Below, piece after piece: positions 1 to 4,678 of a DNA stretch of 10,075 bases. Source of the DNA: a bacterium (GTDB lineage Bacteria; Patescibacteria; Dojkabacteria; SC72); assembly GCA_029553845.1 (NCBI GenBank), contig JAKPKF010000426.1, positions 1-10,075 of the forward strand, read 5' to 3'. Each line of letters opens with the position of its first letter. Within the stretch, counting starts at the first letter, position 1. The notes beneath the pieces are model-generated. The model was not told where the DNA came from. It did no database searches and saw only the letters and a program-made list of their open reading frames with translations. A program made the translations under genes and the position numbers.

Positions 1-95
1 CTGATACACCCTGCGGTGCAATCATCTGTTTTATATTTACTACATACTTTATTATACCAACACTTCTCTGCGTCAAACACATATTCATATGCCAT
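1..95 (-). CDS. Probable phage helicase loader (DnaC-like ATPase), N-terminal fragment
   Basis: This ORF starts at ATG 95 behind an AAAGGAAG ribosome site and runs off the left edge, so only 31 residues are visible. It begins MAYEYVFDAEKCWYNKVCSK and has four cysteines at residues 12, 18, 26 and 30, a spacing that could bind a metal. From memory, this Cys-rich opening resembles the N-terminus of AAA+ ATPases encoded next to replication initiators in Firmicutes phages, which are thought to load the replicative helicase. The Walker motifs would lie outside the window, so the function is inferred from the N-terminal pattern and from the initiator-like gene upstream. It sits 3 bases after the winged-helix gene and is probably cotranscribed with it. 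Alternative: another Cys-rich phage protein of unknown role. Confidence 0.55.
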   Translation of the reverse strand, partial: MAYEYVFDAEKCWYNKVCSKYKTDDCTAGCI

Positions 96-98
96 GGT

Positions 99-410
99 TT
101 ACTTCCTTTCATTGAATATATGATGACTCATAACCTCAATTGTTTTATTATGAGCATTTCGTCTTCGCTCAATCATCTTTATAAATTCAATGATATCTTG
201 CTCACTCTCTGCCATCCAATATCCACCACCCTCGGTTTCCTTTGAGCAGATTGGATACTCAACTCTCAACTCTGTAATTAAACCTTTGACCGCTCTTGAA
301 GTTAAGCGGGTCAATCTACTGAGTTCCGGTCCCGGGATAGCCTCCTCTCGCGTCTTCGGTATGAGACTTAATATAATTTCCTTATGGTCTTCTCTCGAAT
401 GATTTTTCAT
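99..410 (-). CDS. Winged-helix DNA-binding phage protein
   Basis: A 103-aa basic protein. ATG 410 is preferred over ATG 416 because the GGGGG ribosome site (419-423) is 8 bases from the former and only 2 from the latter. Residues about 20-60 (LIPKTREEAIPGPELSRLTR, then SRAVKGLITELR) read as a winged helix-turn-helix: a loop with IPG, a first helix, a recognition helix beginning SRAVK and a short wing (PICSKETEGGGYW). This arrangement is common in small phage proteins encoded beside replication genes. No catalytic motif is visible. It is the first gene after the promoter at 445-474 and lies directly before the probable helicase loader, so a role in replication or early transcription is plausible but not shown. 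Confidence 0.75.
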   Translation of the reverse strand: MKNHSREDHKEIILSLIPKTREEAIPGPELSRLTRLTSRAVKGLITELRVEYPICSKETEGGGYWMAESEQDIIEFIKMIERRRNAHNKTIEVMSHHIFNERK

Positions 411-438
411 CTTCATTGCCCCCTTTATAAATTGTTGT

Positions 439-457
439 TCAAATATTATATAGAATA
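439..457 (-). repeat. Repeated promoter core, copy 1
   Basis: The plus-strand sequence TCAAATATTATATAGAATA is identical to 3086-3104. It contains the -10 hexamer and its flanks on both sides, so the matching stretch extends well beyond what a generic -10 explains. Confidence 0.8.
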
Positions 458-474
458 ATACTTGAGTTTATAAA
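445..474 (-). promoter_or_regulatory. Probable promoter for the winged-helix and helicase-loader genes
   Basis: On the minus strand a perfect TATAAT (-10, 445-450) lies 18 bases from a weak TTTATA (-35, 469-474). The -35 overlaps the end of broken thyX (stop codon 468-470). The gene start is about 35 bases downstream. The -10 lies inside a 19-base sequence also found at the promoter near 3092, which strengthens the call. The poor -35 suggests a weak or activator-dependent promoter. Confidence 0.6.
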
Positions 475-1101
475 AGGTCATCAACCAAAACTGGTAATTT
501 ATAATTTAATTCGGTCAATAACATATTTGCCACCTCTCTGATTTGAGGGTGAGCAGCTTTTGAAGTCCTGAGTTTTAAGAAATGCCTCCACTCTCTCAAG
601 TTGGCAGTCATCACGATTTCTGTCTTGACGCTTGTTGGTAAAACATCTCTTGCTTCCTCGGGTAAGCATCCCCAATCTAACATATCAAAATATGCTTGCT
701 CTGCATTCTCACATGGCATTCTCACATGCCTGCCTCCAGATATCATATCCTTGAGTACCTCTTTTTAAGAAGATTGGTTTGATTACCGTAATCTCTCCCC
801 CAAATCCATTCTTAGCATAGTTACAATATCTGGTAGATTCTTGACTATATGATGCCAATCTATGTCTGACCATCTCATGTGATACCCCTCTATCAACAAT
901 GAATTTTACTGAGAAGCTAAAATGCTCAATAACTGATTCATGACCTCTCTTTAGAATTGATGAAATAAATTTCACTGCTGATTCCGGGGTAATCTTATCC
1001 TCTGACTTATAACATACCCTACCTGCAATCTCTAATTTCTTTAGAATCATCTCAGGGTTTAGTTCATCTAATATCTCAATACTTGGTTTAATGATTTTCA
1101 T
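468..1101 (-). pseudogene. thyX: Flavin-dependent thymidylate synthase, frameshifted by a 13-bp tandem duplication
   Basis: ThyX makes dTMP from dUMP using FAD, NADPH and methylene-tetrahydrofolate. The first half (1101 to stop 709-711) contains the ThyX signature RHR-x7-S at residues 79-89 (RHRLASYSQES). The second half, in another frame (readable from about 746 to 468), contains NLREWRHFLKLR and QIREVANMLL, the conserved C-terminal part. At the break an exact duplication of 13 bases makes the first frame read ACENAM-stop; removing one copy restores ACENAEQAYFDM and gives a continuous 206-aa ThyX, close to normal length. ATG 1101 has a GAGGAG site and overlaps the stop of the MazG-like remnant as TAATG, implying former translational coupling. 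A GGAGG at 733-737 lies 13 bases before an ATG at 719, so re-initiation giving a separate C-terminal piece is conceivable. As it stands a full ThyX cannot be made. Confidence 0.92.
703..728. repeat. Exact 13-bp tandem duplication inside thyX
   Basis: GCATTCTCACATG occurs twice back to back on the plus strand (703-715 and 716-728). Thirteen is not a multiple of three, so the second copy shifts the reading frame of thyX and creates the TGA at 709-711. Loss of one copy would restore the gene. Confidence 0.97.
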
Positions 1102-1220
1102 TACTTACTCTCCTCTCTGCTTAAGCTTCTGCTTACTTCAAATCCATTTGGATATCTTTTCTTTAGTTTATCAATATTCATTTCCATGATGGTTGCTAAA
1201 TCATATCCGATTCCCTTCTC
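1101..1220 (-). pseudogene. C-terminal remnant of a MazG-like NTP pyrophosphohydrolase
   Basis: This open stretch has no usable start and encodes 39 residues containing IGYDLATIMEMNIDKLKKRY and then PNGFEVSRS. The pattern (hydrophobic helix, N-I-x-KL-x-x-RYP-x-GF) is the familiar C-terminal end of MazG-like nucleotide pyrophosphohydrolases, which hydrolyse (d)NTPs. The catalytic N-terminal part with the EExxE and ExxD motifs is absent. Upstream the frame hits TGA within the truncated DUF1599-like gene. The end overlaps the thyX start as TAATG. It is best explained as what remained after an internal deletion joined it to the gene upstream. Confidence 0.75.
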
Positions 1221-1321
1221 ATTTTAGCAAAGGAATCCCCATAATCATGATTCTTCTTTTCATATAAATCTGTCATGGTCTTGCAAATCATCTCATGGGT
1301 CAATACCTTTTCATTAGCCAT
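1196..1321 (-). pseudogene. Truncated DUF1599/Nmad1-like gene (N-terminal part only)
   Basis: A 41-aa reading frame from ATG 1321 (or 42 aa from the adjacent ATG 1324) behind AGAGG, 10 bases after the stop of the initiator gene. It carries MTDLYEKKNHDYGDSFAKMR, which matches by eye the opening of DUF1599, also called nucleotide-modification-associated domain 1. In that family KNHDYG-x-SF is followed by about 50 more residues, including an RxxDKxxR-type region; here the frame ends at TAG soon after SFAKMRRE. The residues after RRE no longer fit the family, and the other frame becomes MazG-like at the same point, so the break is near 1205-1222. A short peptide may still be made, but it lacks most of the domain. 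Confidence 0.7.
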
Positions 1322-1331
1322 CATCTTCCTC

Positions 1332-2189
1332 TTAAAATTGAATTAAGTTGCCATCATCATCTGTGGCAAGATTCTTCTCAAATTGCTCTTTTTCTTCTTT
1401 GCTCATATTAACTACCGCCTCTACCTTTCTACCTGCGGTATTATCAAACTTAGGTTTTGCAAAATTGTTTTTCTTATCTTTCTCCCACGAAGCGATAATC
1501 TGCATATAACCACCTGCTATTGCATTATTAATTTTATCAACAGCAACCTTTGCATTCTCTCCTGCATAATCTCTCAAATCATCTAAAATGATTTTCCATT
1601 GATTTGGTTGAAGGCCTTTCTTGACTCTCATATTGAAATACTCAAGTAACTTTTCCCTAATATTTTCATTCTCAGTAAAGGCATTTATCATATTTCTCAT
1701 AGTTACTATATCTTTGGCCTTTTTAGCTTTTTTAGTTTCTTTAGGGATTAAAGATTTTTGTTTTTGGGTAATAATATCTTTAGATATTATTTCATCTTTT
1801 TTAGTATTAATTATTTTAGTATTATCAGTGAAGTTTTTTTGTATACCCTCTACAATATTTTTTGTATAGGTATTCAAATTTTTTTGTATAGGTATATTAT
1901 TTGCTATGCTGATGTAGCGGCTTTGAATTTCCTTGCTATTCTCTTTATAGATGAGCTGTACATCTATGTAGCCATTTTTCTGGAGGCTCGAAATCCAATT
2001 CGATATTGATGTTTTAGTGACCCCATATAACTCAGCAAAATAAGCATTTCCTGCCCAGCAATAACCTTTATCATTACATAGGGCGGTTATCTCAGCATAA
2101 AGTAGTTTAGCGTTAGGAGTGATATTTTTATCATATCGTACATTAGCAGGTAATACTGCATAATAATTTCTCTGAACTAATTCATCCAT
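1332..2189 (-). CDS. Phage replication initiator / replisome organiser (HTH_36, DnaD-like)
   Basis: A 285-aa protein. The N-terminal domain (about 1-95) contains YYAVLPANVRYDKNITPNAK, KLLYAEITALCNDKGYCWAG and a helix-turn-helix at about 50-75 (FAELYGVTKTSISNWISSLQ). This is the HTH_36-type module of Firmicutes phage and plasmid replication proteins. A Lys/Asn-rich linker follows (about 97-160), then a helical C-terminal domain (160-236) like the DnaD-type part of such initiators, and an acidic tail ending DDDGNLIQF. It probably binds the phage origin and recruits the helicase loader whose gene starts at the left edge. ATG 2189 follows a GAGG site 8 bases away. It has its own promoter and a structured leader (2190-2350). 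The linker-coding DNA is very AT-rich and contains repeats, so it is a candidate origin. Confidence 0.8.
   Translation of the reverse strand: MDELVQRNYYAVLPANVRYDKNITPNAKLLYAEITALCNDKGYCWAGNAYFAELYGVTKTSISNWISSLQKNGYIDVQLIYKENSKEIQSRYISIANNIPIQKNLNTYTKNIVEGIQKNFTDNTKIINTKKDEIISKDIITQKQKSLIPKETKKAKKAKDIVTMRNMINAFTENENIREKLLEYFNMRVKKGLQPNQWKIILDDLRDYAGENAKVAVDKINNAIAGGYMQIIASWEKDKKNNFAKPKFDNTAGRKVEAVVNMSKEEKEQFEKNLATDDDGNLIQF
1771..1790. repeat. Perfect 8-bp inverted repeat in the AT-rich part of the initiator gene
   Basis: ATAATATC-TTTA-GATATTAT is a perfect hairpin with a 4-base loop. It lies about 45 bases from the direct repeats at 1834-1896 and inside the lysine-rich linker coding region. 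It could be part of an origin or chance in AT-rich DNA. Confidence 0.6.
1834..1896. repeat. Three direct repeats (iteron-like) inside the initiator gene; candidate replication origin
   Basis: Three copies of T6-7-GTATA lie at 1834-1847 (then CC), 1858-1874 (then GGTATT) and 1879-1896 (then GGTATA). Copies 2 and 3 share TTTTTTGTATAGGTAT. The starts of GTATA (1841, 1864, 1886) are 23 and 22 bases apart, about two helical turns, and not a multiple of three, so the similarity is not caused by a repeated peptide. Many phages carry iterons within the initiator gene, as in lambda O. The surrounding stretch (about 1640-1900) is strongly AT-rich. Confidence 0.55.
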
Positions 2190-2229
2190 TGACCTTGCCT
2201 CACTTTCTATTTCCTTTAGTAATATAAAA

Positions 2230-2266
2230 GATATGGTTCAAGAGTTCGCGGCTCTATCCCCATACC
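2230..2266 (-). promoter_or_regulatory. Leader hairpin upstream of the initiator gene
   Basis: In the minus-strand transcript GGTATGG pairs with CCATATC (7 pairs, one G-T), then after a 4x4 internal loop AGAG pairs with CTCT around a CCGCGAA loop. TTTTAT follows. It sits between the promoter and the ribosome site. It could be a weak attenuator or a protein-binding hairpin; the short T run argues against a strong terminator. The rest of the 2190-2353 gap holds the inverted repeat and promoter listed separately. Confidence 0.4.
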
Positions 2267-2271
2267 TTACG

Positions 2272-2315
2272 GTAATCAGTATTTACTTAGTATCAGTACC
2301 GTGAATACCGATTAC
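2272..2315. promoter_or_regulatory. Probable operator: imperfect inverted repeat at the transcription start
   Basis: The plus-strand arms GTAATCAGTATTTAC (2272-2286) and GTGAATACCGATTAC (2301-2315) are inverted with 13 of 15 matches and a 14-base centre. The centre carries another ATCAGTA (2292-2298) that directly repeats 2275-2281, so there are three ATCRGTA elements. The right arm begins about where transcription from the 2322-2350 promoter would start, the position expected for an operator. Candidate binders are the initiator itself or the winged-helix protein; neither is proven. Confidence 0.6.
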
Positions 2316-2321
2316 TCCTAT

Positions 2322-2350
2322 ATTATAGATGATAGACCAAAATCAATCAA
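2322..2350 (-). promoter_or_regulatory. Promoter for the replication initiator
   Basis: Minus strand TTGATT (-35, 2345-2350), 17-base spacer, TATAAT (-10, 2322-2327). It lies in the gap between the 83-aa gene and the initiator gene, with a leader of about 125 bases that includes an inverted repeat and a hairpin. Confidence 0.8.
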
Positions 2351-2353
2351 ACA

Positions 2354-2605
2354 TTATTTTCCTTGTTTTAGCATCGAAACAATATCCGATACCTGCTTAT
2401 CTACTTGACTATGGACCTCATCCCAAAGCATTTCTTTTTCTTTCTCAAAATTGATTTGACCCTCTTCTACTAAATCAATCGGAAATGCTCTTTCCTCCTG
2501 AAACTCAAATGTATAGAAGCTCTCATTGAGTTTTACGCTAACCCTACTGGTTGCTCTAATTAGAGTTGGAACTGCTTGACTAAAATATTCTCTTTGTTTT
2601 GCCAT
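2354..2605 (-). CDS. Small conserved-looking phage protein (83 aa), function unknown
   Basis: It starts at ATG 2605, 10 bases after the stop of the 147-aa gene, with AGGTGA as ribosome site overlapping that stop. The sequence has VPTLIRATSRVSVKLNESFY followed by TFEFQEERAFP, suggesting a short beta-rich N-terminal part, and then an acidic helical tail (LWDEVHSQVDKQVSDIVSML). I recognise this general pattern from early regions of Firmicutes phages, where it sits beside recombination or nuclease genes, but no biochemical role is known to me. It is cotranscribed with the 147-aa gene from the promoter at 3092-3121, and a new promoter begins immediately after it. Confidence 0.75.
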   Translation of the reverse strand: MAKQREYFSQAVPTLIRATSRVSVKLNESFYTFEFQEERAFPIDLVEEGQINFEKEKEMLWDEVHSQVDKQVSDIVSMLKQGK

Positions 2606-2615
2606 CTCATCTCAC

Positions 2616-3059
2616 CTACTTCTTAACTTTCGATACTCTGAGGGTTACCACTTCTTTTATGGTCTGGCATGGTGCTAATGCTGCTGCATCTACTTTTCCA
2701 TTGTAGATTGCATTCTCAAGAGCATCCATATCTACATATTCCTTTTTCTTGATGATACCTCTTACCTTCATCTCTTTGAGTTTTTCAATCAATGCTTCCT
2801 CAATAAAATCTTGTCTTTCAGATACTGAGCAAGTTGCTTTGATATCTCCCGCTACAAATTCAGATAGGTTAGATGCTCGCATCAGGGTTTTAATCTCTGC
2901 ATTTTCCTTATCTACCACTTTCTTGATTGAGTCCATTTCTGACTTTTGCATGTGATAGATTGGGAGTAGCTCGGTTAATCTTTCCTCTGCTCCCTTCTCC
3001 TTAACTGGTACTCCAAGGTCATCAAATAATGATAGTTGTTCAAGTTTTCTCTTTGCCAT
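2616..3059 (-). CDS. Conserved-looking early phage protein (147 aa), coiled-coil N-terminus, function unknown
   Basis: ATG 3059 (MAKRKLEQLSLFDDLG) is chosen because a GGAGG site lies 8 bases before it. An ATG at 3089 would almost coincide with the predicted transcription start and has no ribosome site. Residues about 25-65 form a charged helix (RLTELLPIYHMQKSEMDSIK and onward), likely a coiled coil. A second part contains KATCSVSERQDFIEEALIEK, a VRGIIKKKEYVDMDALENAI segment and a C-terminal strand EVVTLRVSKVKK. The layout (long helix then small beta-rich domain) recalls Gp157-like phage proteins, but I do not claim membership. It is first in a two-gene unit with the 83-aa protein. Confidence 0.75.
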   Translation of the reverse strand: MAKRKLEQLSLFDDLGVPVKEKGAEERLTELLPIYHMQKSEMDSIKKVVDKENAEIKTLMRASNLSEFVAGDIKATCSVSERQDFIEEALIEKLKEMKVRGIIKKKEYVDMDALENAIYNGKVDAAALAPCQTIKEVVTLRVSKVKK

Positions 3060-3085
3060 TTGTTTTTCCTCCTTATAATTTGGAA

Positions 3086-3104
3086 TCAAATATTATATAG
3101 AATA
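3086..3104 (-). repeat. Repeated promoter core, copy 2
   Basis: Identical over 19 bases to 439-457 and containing the -10 of the promoter for the 147-aa gene. The promoter at 6398 has a shorter related core (AATATTATATA on the plus strand). Confidence 0.8.
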
Positions 3105-3121
3105 TTTAACTCTTTTGTAAA
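3092..3121 (-). promoter_or_regulatory. Promoter for the 147-aa and 83-aa genes
   Basis: Minus strand TTTACA (-35, 3116-3121), 18-base spacer, TATAAT (-10, 3092-3097). The -35 lies inside the last codons of the upstream helix-turn-helix gene. The GGAGG of the next gene follows closely, giving a short leader. Confidence 0.7.
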
Positions 3122-3423
3122 CCGTCCCTTATCTTCTTATTCTTAAGGGCTCTCTTTCCTCTATCTCCCCAATACCTTGCGTTATAGGCACCCATCAATC
3201 CACCTCTACCTTTTGGTACCCATCTCTGGAATTCCTCAAGTAGTGGTAGGTCTTTTGAGTCCCAATACCTGGTTGCTCTGACCCCATTCTGCTCATACTT
3301 TGGCAAGGTAGGTACATCTTTTGGTTTGTCAAACTCATCACTCATATACCACTTATACCAACTATTGAGGGTTGGCACTGAGATATCAAGATGTTGGGCC
3401 ACTTTAGTTGCAGTCATTTTCAT
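3106..3423 (-). CDS. Helix-turn-helix (MerR/excisionase-like) phage protein
   Basis: A 105-aa basic protein starting at ATG 3423, with GGGAGG 8 bases upstream. The N-terminal TATKVAQHLDISVPTLNSWY is a helix-turn-helix (helix, DIS turn, PTLNSWY recognition helix) of the MerR/HTH_17 kind. The middle has VPTLPKYEQNGVRATRYWDS, a wing-like strand common to this group, then DLPLLEEFQRWVPKGRGGLM. The C-terminal tail is Lys/Arg-rich (GKRALKNKKIRDG) and could contact DNA. There is no effector domain. It could regulate early promoters or act as an architectural or excision factor; no integrase is seen here. Its end overlaps the next promoter. Confidence 0.8.
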   Translation of the reverse strand: MKMTATKVAQHLDISVPTLNSWYKWYMSDEFDKPKDVPTLPKYEQNGVRATRYWDSKDLPLLEEFQRWVPKGRGGLMGAYNARYWGDRGKRALKNKKIRDGLQKS

Positions 3424-3425
3424 AA

Positions 3426-3515
3426 TTATTTCCTCCCATGTAATTTGATTTGCATATATTCCTGTAAAACTCTGATAATATCATTGTCAAGTCCTTGAGG
3501 GTCTCTGCCATATCT
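3426..3515 (-). pseudogene. Start-less, protein-like C-terminal ORF fragment
   Basis: Directly after the tandem stops TAA TAA of the 55-aa gene, and in the same frame, 29 codons read YGRDPQGLDNDIIRVLQEYM and then QIKLHGRK before TAA. There is no ATG, GTG or TTG near its beginning. The codon use resembles neighbouring genes and the end abuts the ribosome site of the next gene, as a real gene end would. It may be the tail of a gene whose front was lost, or chance. I do not recognise a family. Confidence 0.3.
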
Positions 3516-3518
3516 TTA

Positions 3519-3686
3519 TTATTTATAAGCAATTGATAAAATAAAATCAGATAACTTTTGCACTGGAATATGTTTTATTTTTATTAAATTATATTCCTTG
3601 TCAAAAATTTTTAACGTGCAATCACTATCTAAAATTGTATTTTGAGTTAACTGGTAAATGAATTCATTTCTTGTAAATTCAATCAT
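3519..3686 (-). CDS. Small protein (55 aa), function unknown
   Basis: ATG 3686 overlaps the TGA of the 233-aa gene (ATGA) and is preceded by GGAGG 7 bases away, a strong sign of coupled translation. The product starts MIEFTRNEFIYQLTQNTILD and ends SDFILSIAYK. It has a mix of hydrophobic and charged residues and no clear membrane segment. It ends with two tandem TAA codons, after which the same frame stays open for 29 protein-like codons. No family is recognised; it is probably a real early gene from its start signal. Confidence 0.65.
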   Translation of the reverse strand: MIEFTRNEFIYQLTQNTILDSDCTLKIFDKEYNLIKIKHIPVQKLSDFILSIAYK

Positions 3687-4384
3687 CTCACCACCTCCTC
3701 AATCTTAATAATAGAACCCTCAAGTCCTGAGTTTGATACATTTCCAAGTTTCTTGGTTAGGTCGTCAAGTTTATCAACATCTACTATAAATTCCATGATA
3801 TTTCCATTTATAGTTACATATTGATTATTAGCATCCGTATGAATATCTTGCTTAATATCTCCGACCATAGCATGAAATACAATCCCGCTATCAAGGGTCA
3901 CTCTAAACTCTTTCCCGACCTCATCAGCATAATAAGTACCTACCGCCACAAGATAACTACCATTGAATTTTCTAAATCCTTCTGAGTCAGTATAAGCAAG
4001 TTGCTGGAGATGCCATTGCCTTGATGATTTATTAGTAATCTTCCTATAATCCATATAAGTTTTGAATGAGCCATCTGCATCTTCAGGTAACCCCATTGAA
4101 ATATACCCTGACCCTCCTATTTCGCTGTCAGACCCAACGATATTATGCTTGCCGAGTAGTTGGTCGGTCCCTTGAATTGTTTCCGTATAACCCGTATAAA
4201 CTGGTTTAATCACTTCGACCACATTTGGTTCCAAGTTTCTATTGACCTGCCAAATCAGATACCCAAATACCAATACCGTGATGATTATAATACCTGCCAT
4301 TTCTCTTCTCTGCTTTTTTATCTGATTCCTTTTGAAAGCTCTCATCTTTCTATTGCATTCTCTGCATTCTTCATAAGTGTTCAT
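3683..4384 (-). CDS. Membrane-anchored extracytoplasmic protein (233 aa), function unknown
   Basis: It starts at ATG 4384 behind AAGGGG. The N-terminus is short and basic with a CRECNRK motif (Cys 7 and 10) and many Lys/Arg (18-28). One membrane segment follows at about 30-46 (GIIIITVLVFGYLIW). The positive-inside rule puts residues after 47 outside the cell. A flexible stretch (50-105) leads to a compact domain (about 106-205) containing YMDYRKITNKSSRQWHLQQL, then VAVGTYYADEVGKEFRVTLD and DIKQDIHTD. The strand-rich pattern with GTYY, G-x-x-F-x-VTLDSG and DxHTD resembles double-psi beta-barrel or 3D-type domains, but this is only an impression. Related-looking proteins occur in Firmicutes mobile elements. 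In an early operon it could modify the cell envelope or block other phages. Confidence 0.75.
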   Translation of the reverse strand: MNTYEECRECNRKMRAFKRNQIKKQRREMAGIIIITVLVFGYLIWQVNRNLEPNVVEVIKPVYTGYTETIQGTDQLLGKHNIVGSDSEIGGSGYISMGLPEDADGSFKTYMDYRKITNKSSRQWHLQQLAYTDSEGFRKFNGSYLVAVGTYYADEVGKEFRVTLDSGIVFHAMVGDIKQDIHTDANNQYVTINGNIMEFIVDVDKLDDLTKKLGNVSNSGLEGSIIKIEEVVR

Positions 4385-4398
4385 AGTTTTTTATCCCC

Positions 4399-4665
4399 TT
4401 AAAGTTTGATTGGTTTGATTTCTACTACCTCGATTGCTTCGATTCTATCAATGTAATATTGACCACCATTGATGGATAAGTATTGCTCTGCTATCTCTTC
4501 CTCACTATAATTCTTAAAAAGTTCTAGGAAATCATATTTAGCAAATTCATCTTCATGCTCCATCACATACTCTTCAATTAGTCTGAGTAGGTCATCTTTC
4601 GGTGACCCCTCAATCTCAATCATTTTAGTCCATGCTGTTCCAGTACTGAAATAAATTTTTAACAT
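4399..4665 (-). CDS. Small acidic protein (88 aa), function unknown
   Basis: ATG 4665 has GGAGG 7 bases upstream, placed over the end of the helicase gene. The protein opens MLKIYFSTGTAWTKMIEIEG, like a small beta structure, and has a strongly acidic middle (YVMEHEDEFAKYDFLELF, then NYSEEEIAEQYLS) and a beta-like end (IEAIEVVEIKPIKL). The high negative charge would suit binding a basic partner or imitating DNA, but nothing shows this directly. It lies between the SNF2 helicase and the membrane-anchored protein in one apparent operon. Confidence 0.75.
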   Translation of the reverse strand: MLKIYFSTGTAWTKMIEIEGSPKDDLLRLIEEYVMEHEDEFAKYDFLELFKNYSEEEIAEQYLSINGGQYYIDRIEAIEVVEIKPIKL

Positions 4666-4678
4666 CTCATTTCCTCCC

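Noticed and set aside
51..76. Minus-strand TTGACG and TATAAT inside the helicase-loader gene
   Set aside because: The spacer is only 14 bases and the site lies within a coding region facing the same direction, so it is probably chance.
190..402. Plus-strand ORFs throughout the window, such as this 70-codon one
   Set aside because: All lie antisense to well-supported minus-strand genes, lack ribosome sites, and have unlikely compositions.
2230..2266. tRNA-like look of GGTTCAAGAG and nearby GC-rich bases
   Set aside because: No acceptor stem, D-arm or anticodon arm could be built around it; it is better described as a leader hairpin.
2616..3089. Longer form of the 147-aa protein starting at 3089
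   Set aside because: That ATG nearly coincides with the predicted transcription start and has no ribosome site, whereas ATG 3059 has GGAGG at 8 bases.
3404..3511. 35-codon ORF beginning MAETLKDLTMILSEF
   Set aside because: No convincing ribosome site, it overlaps the start of the helix-turn-helix gene, and its codons look less natural than the alternative frame over the same bases.
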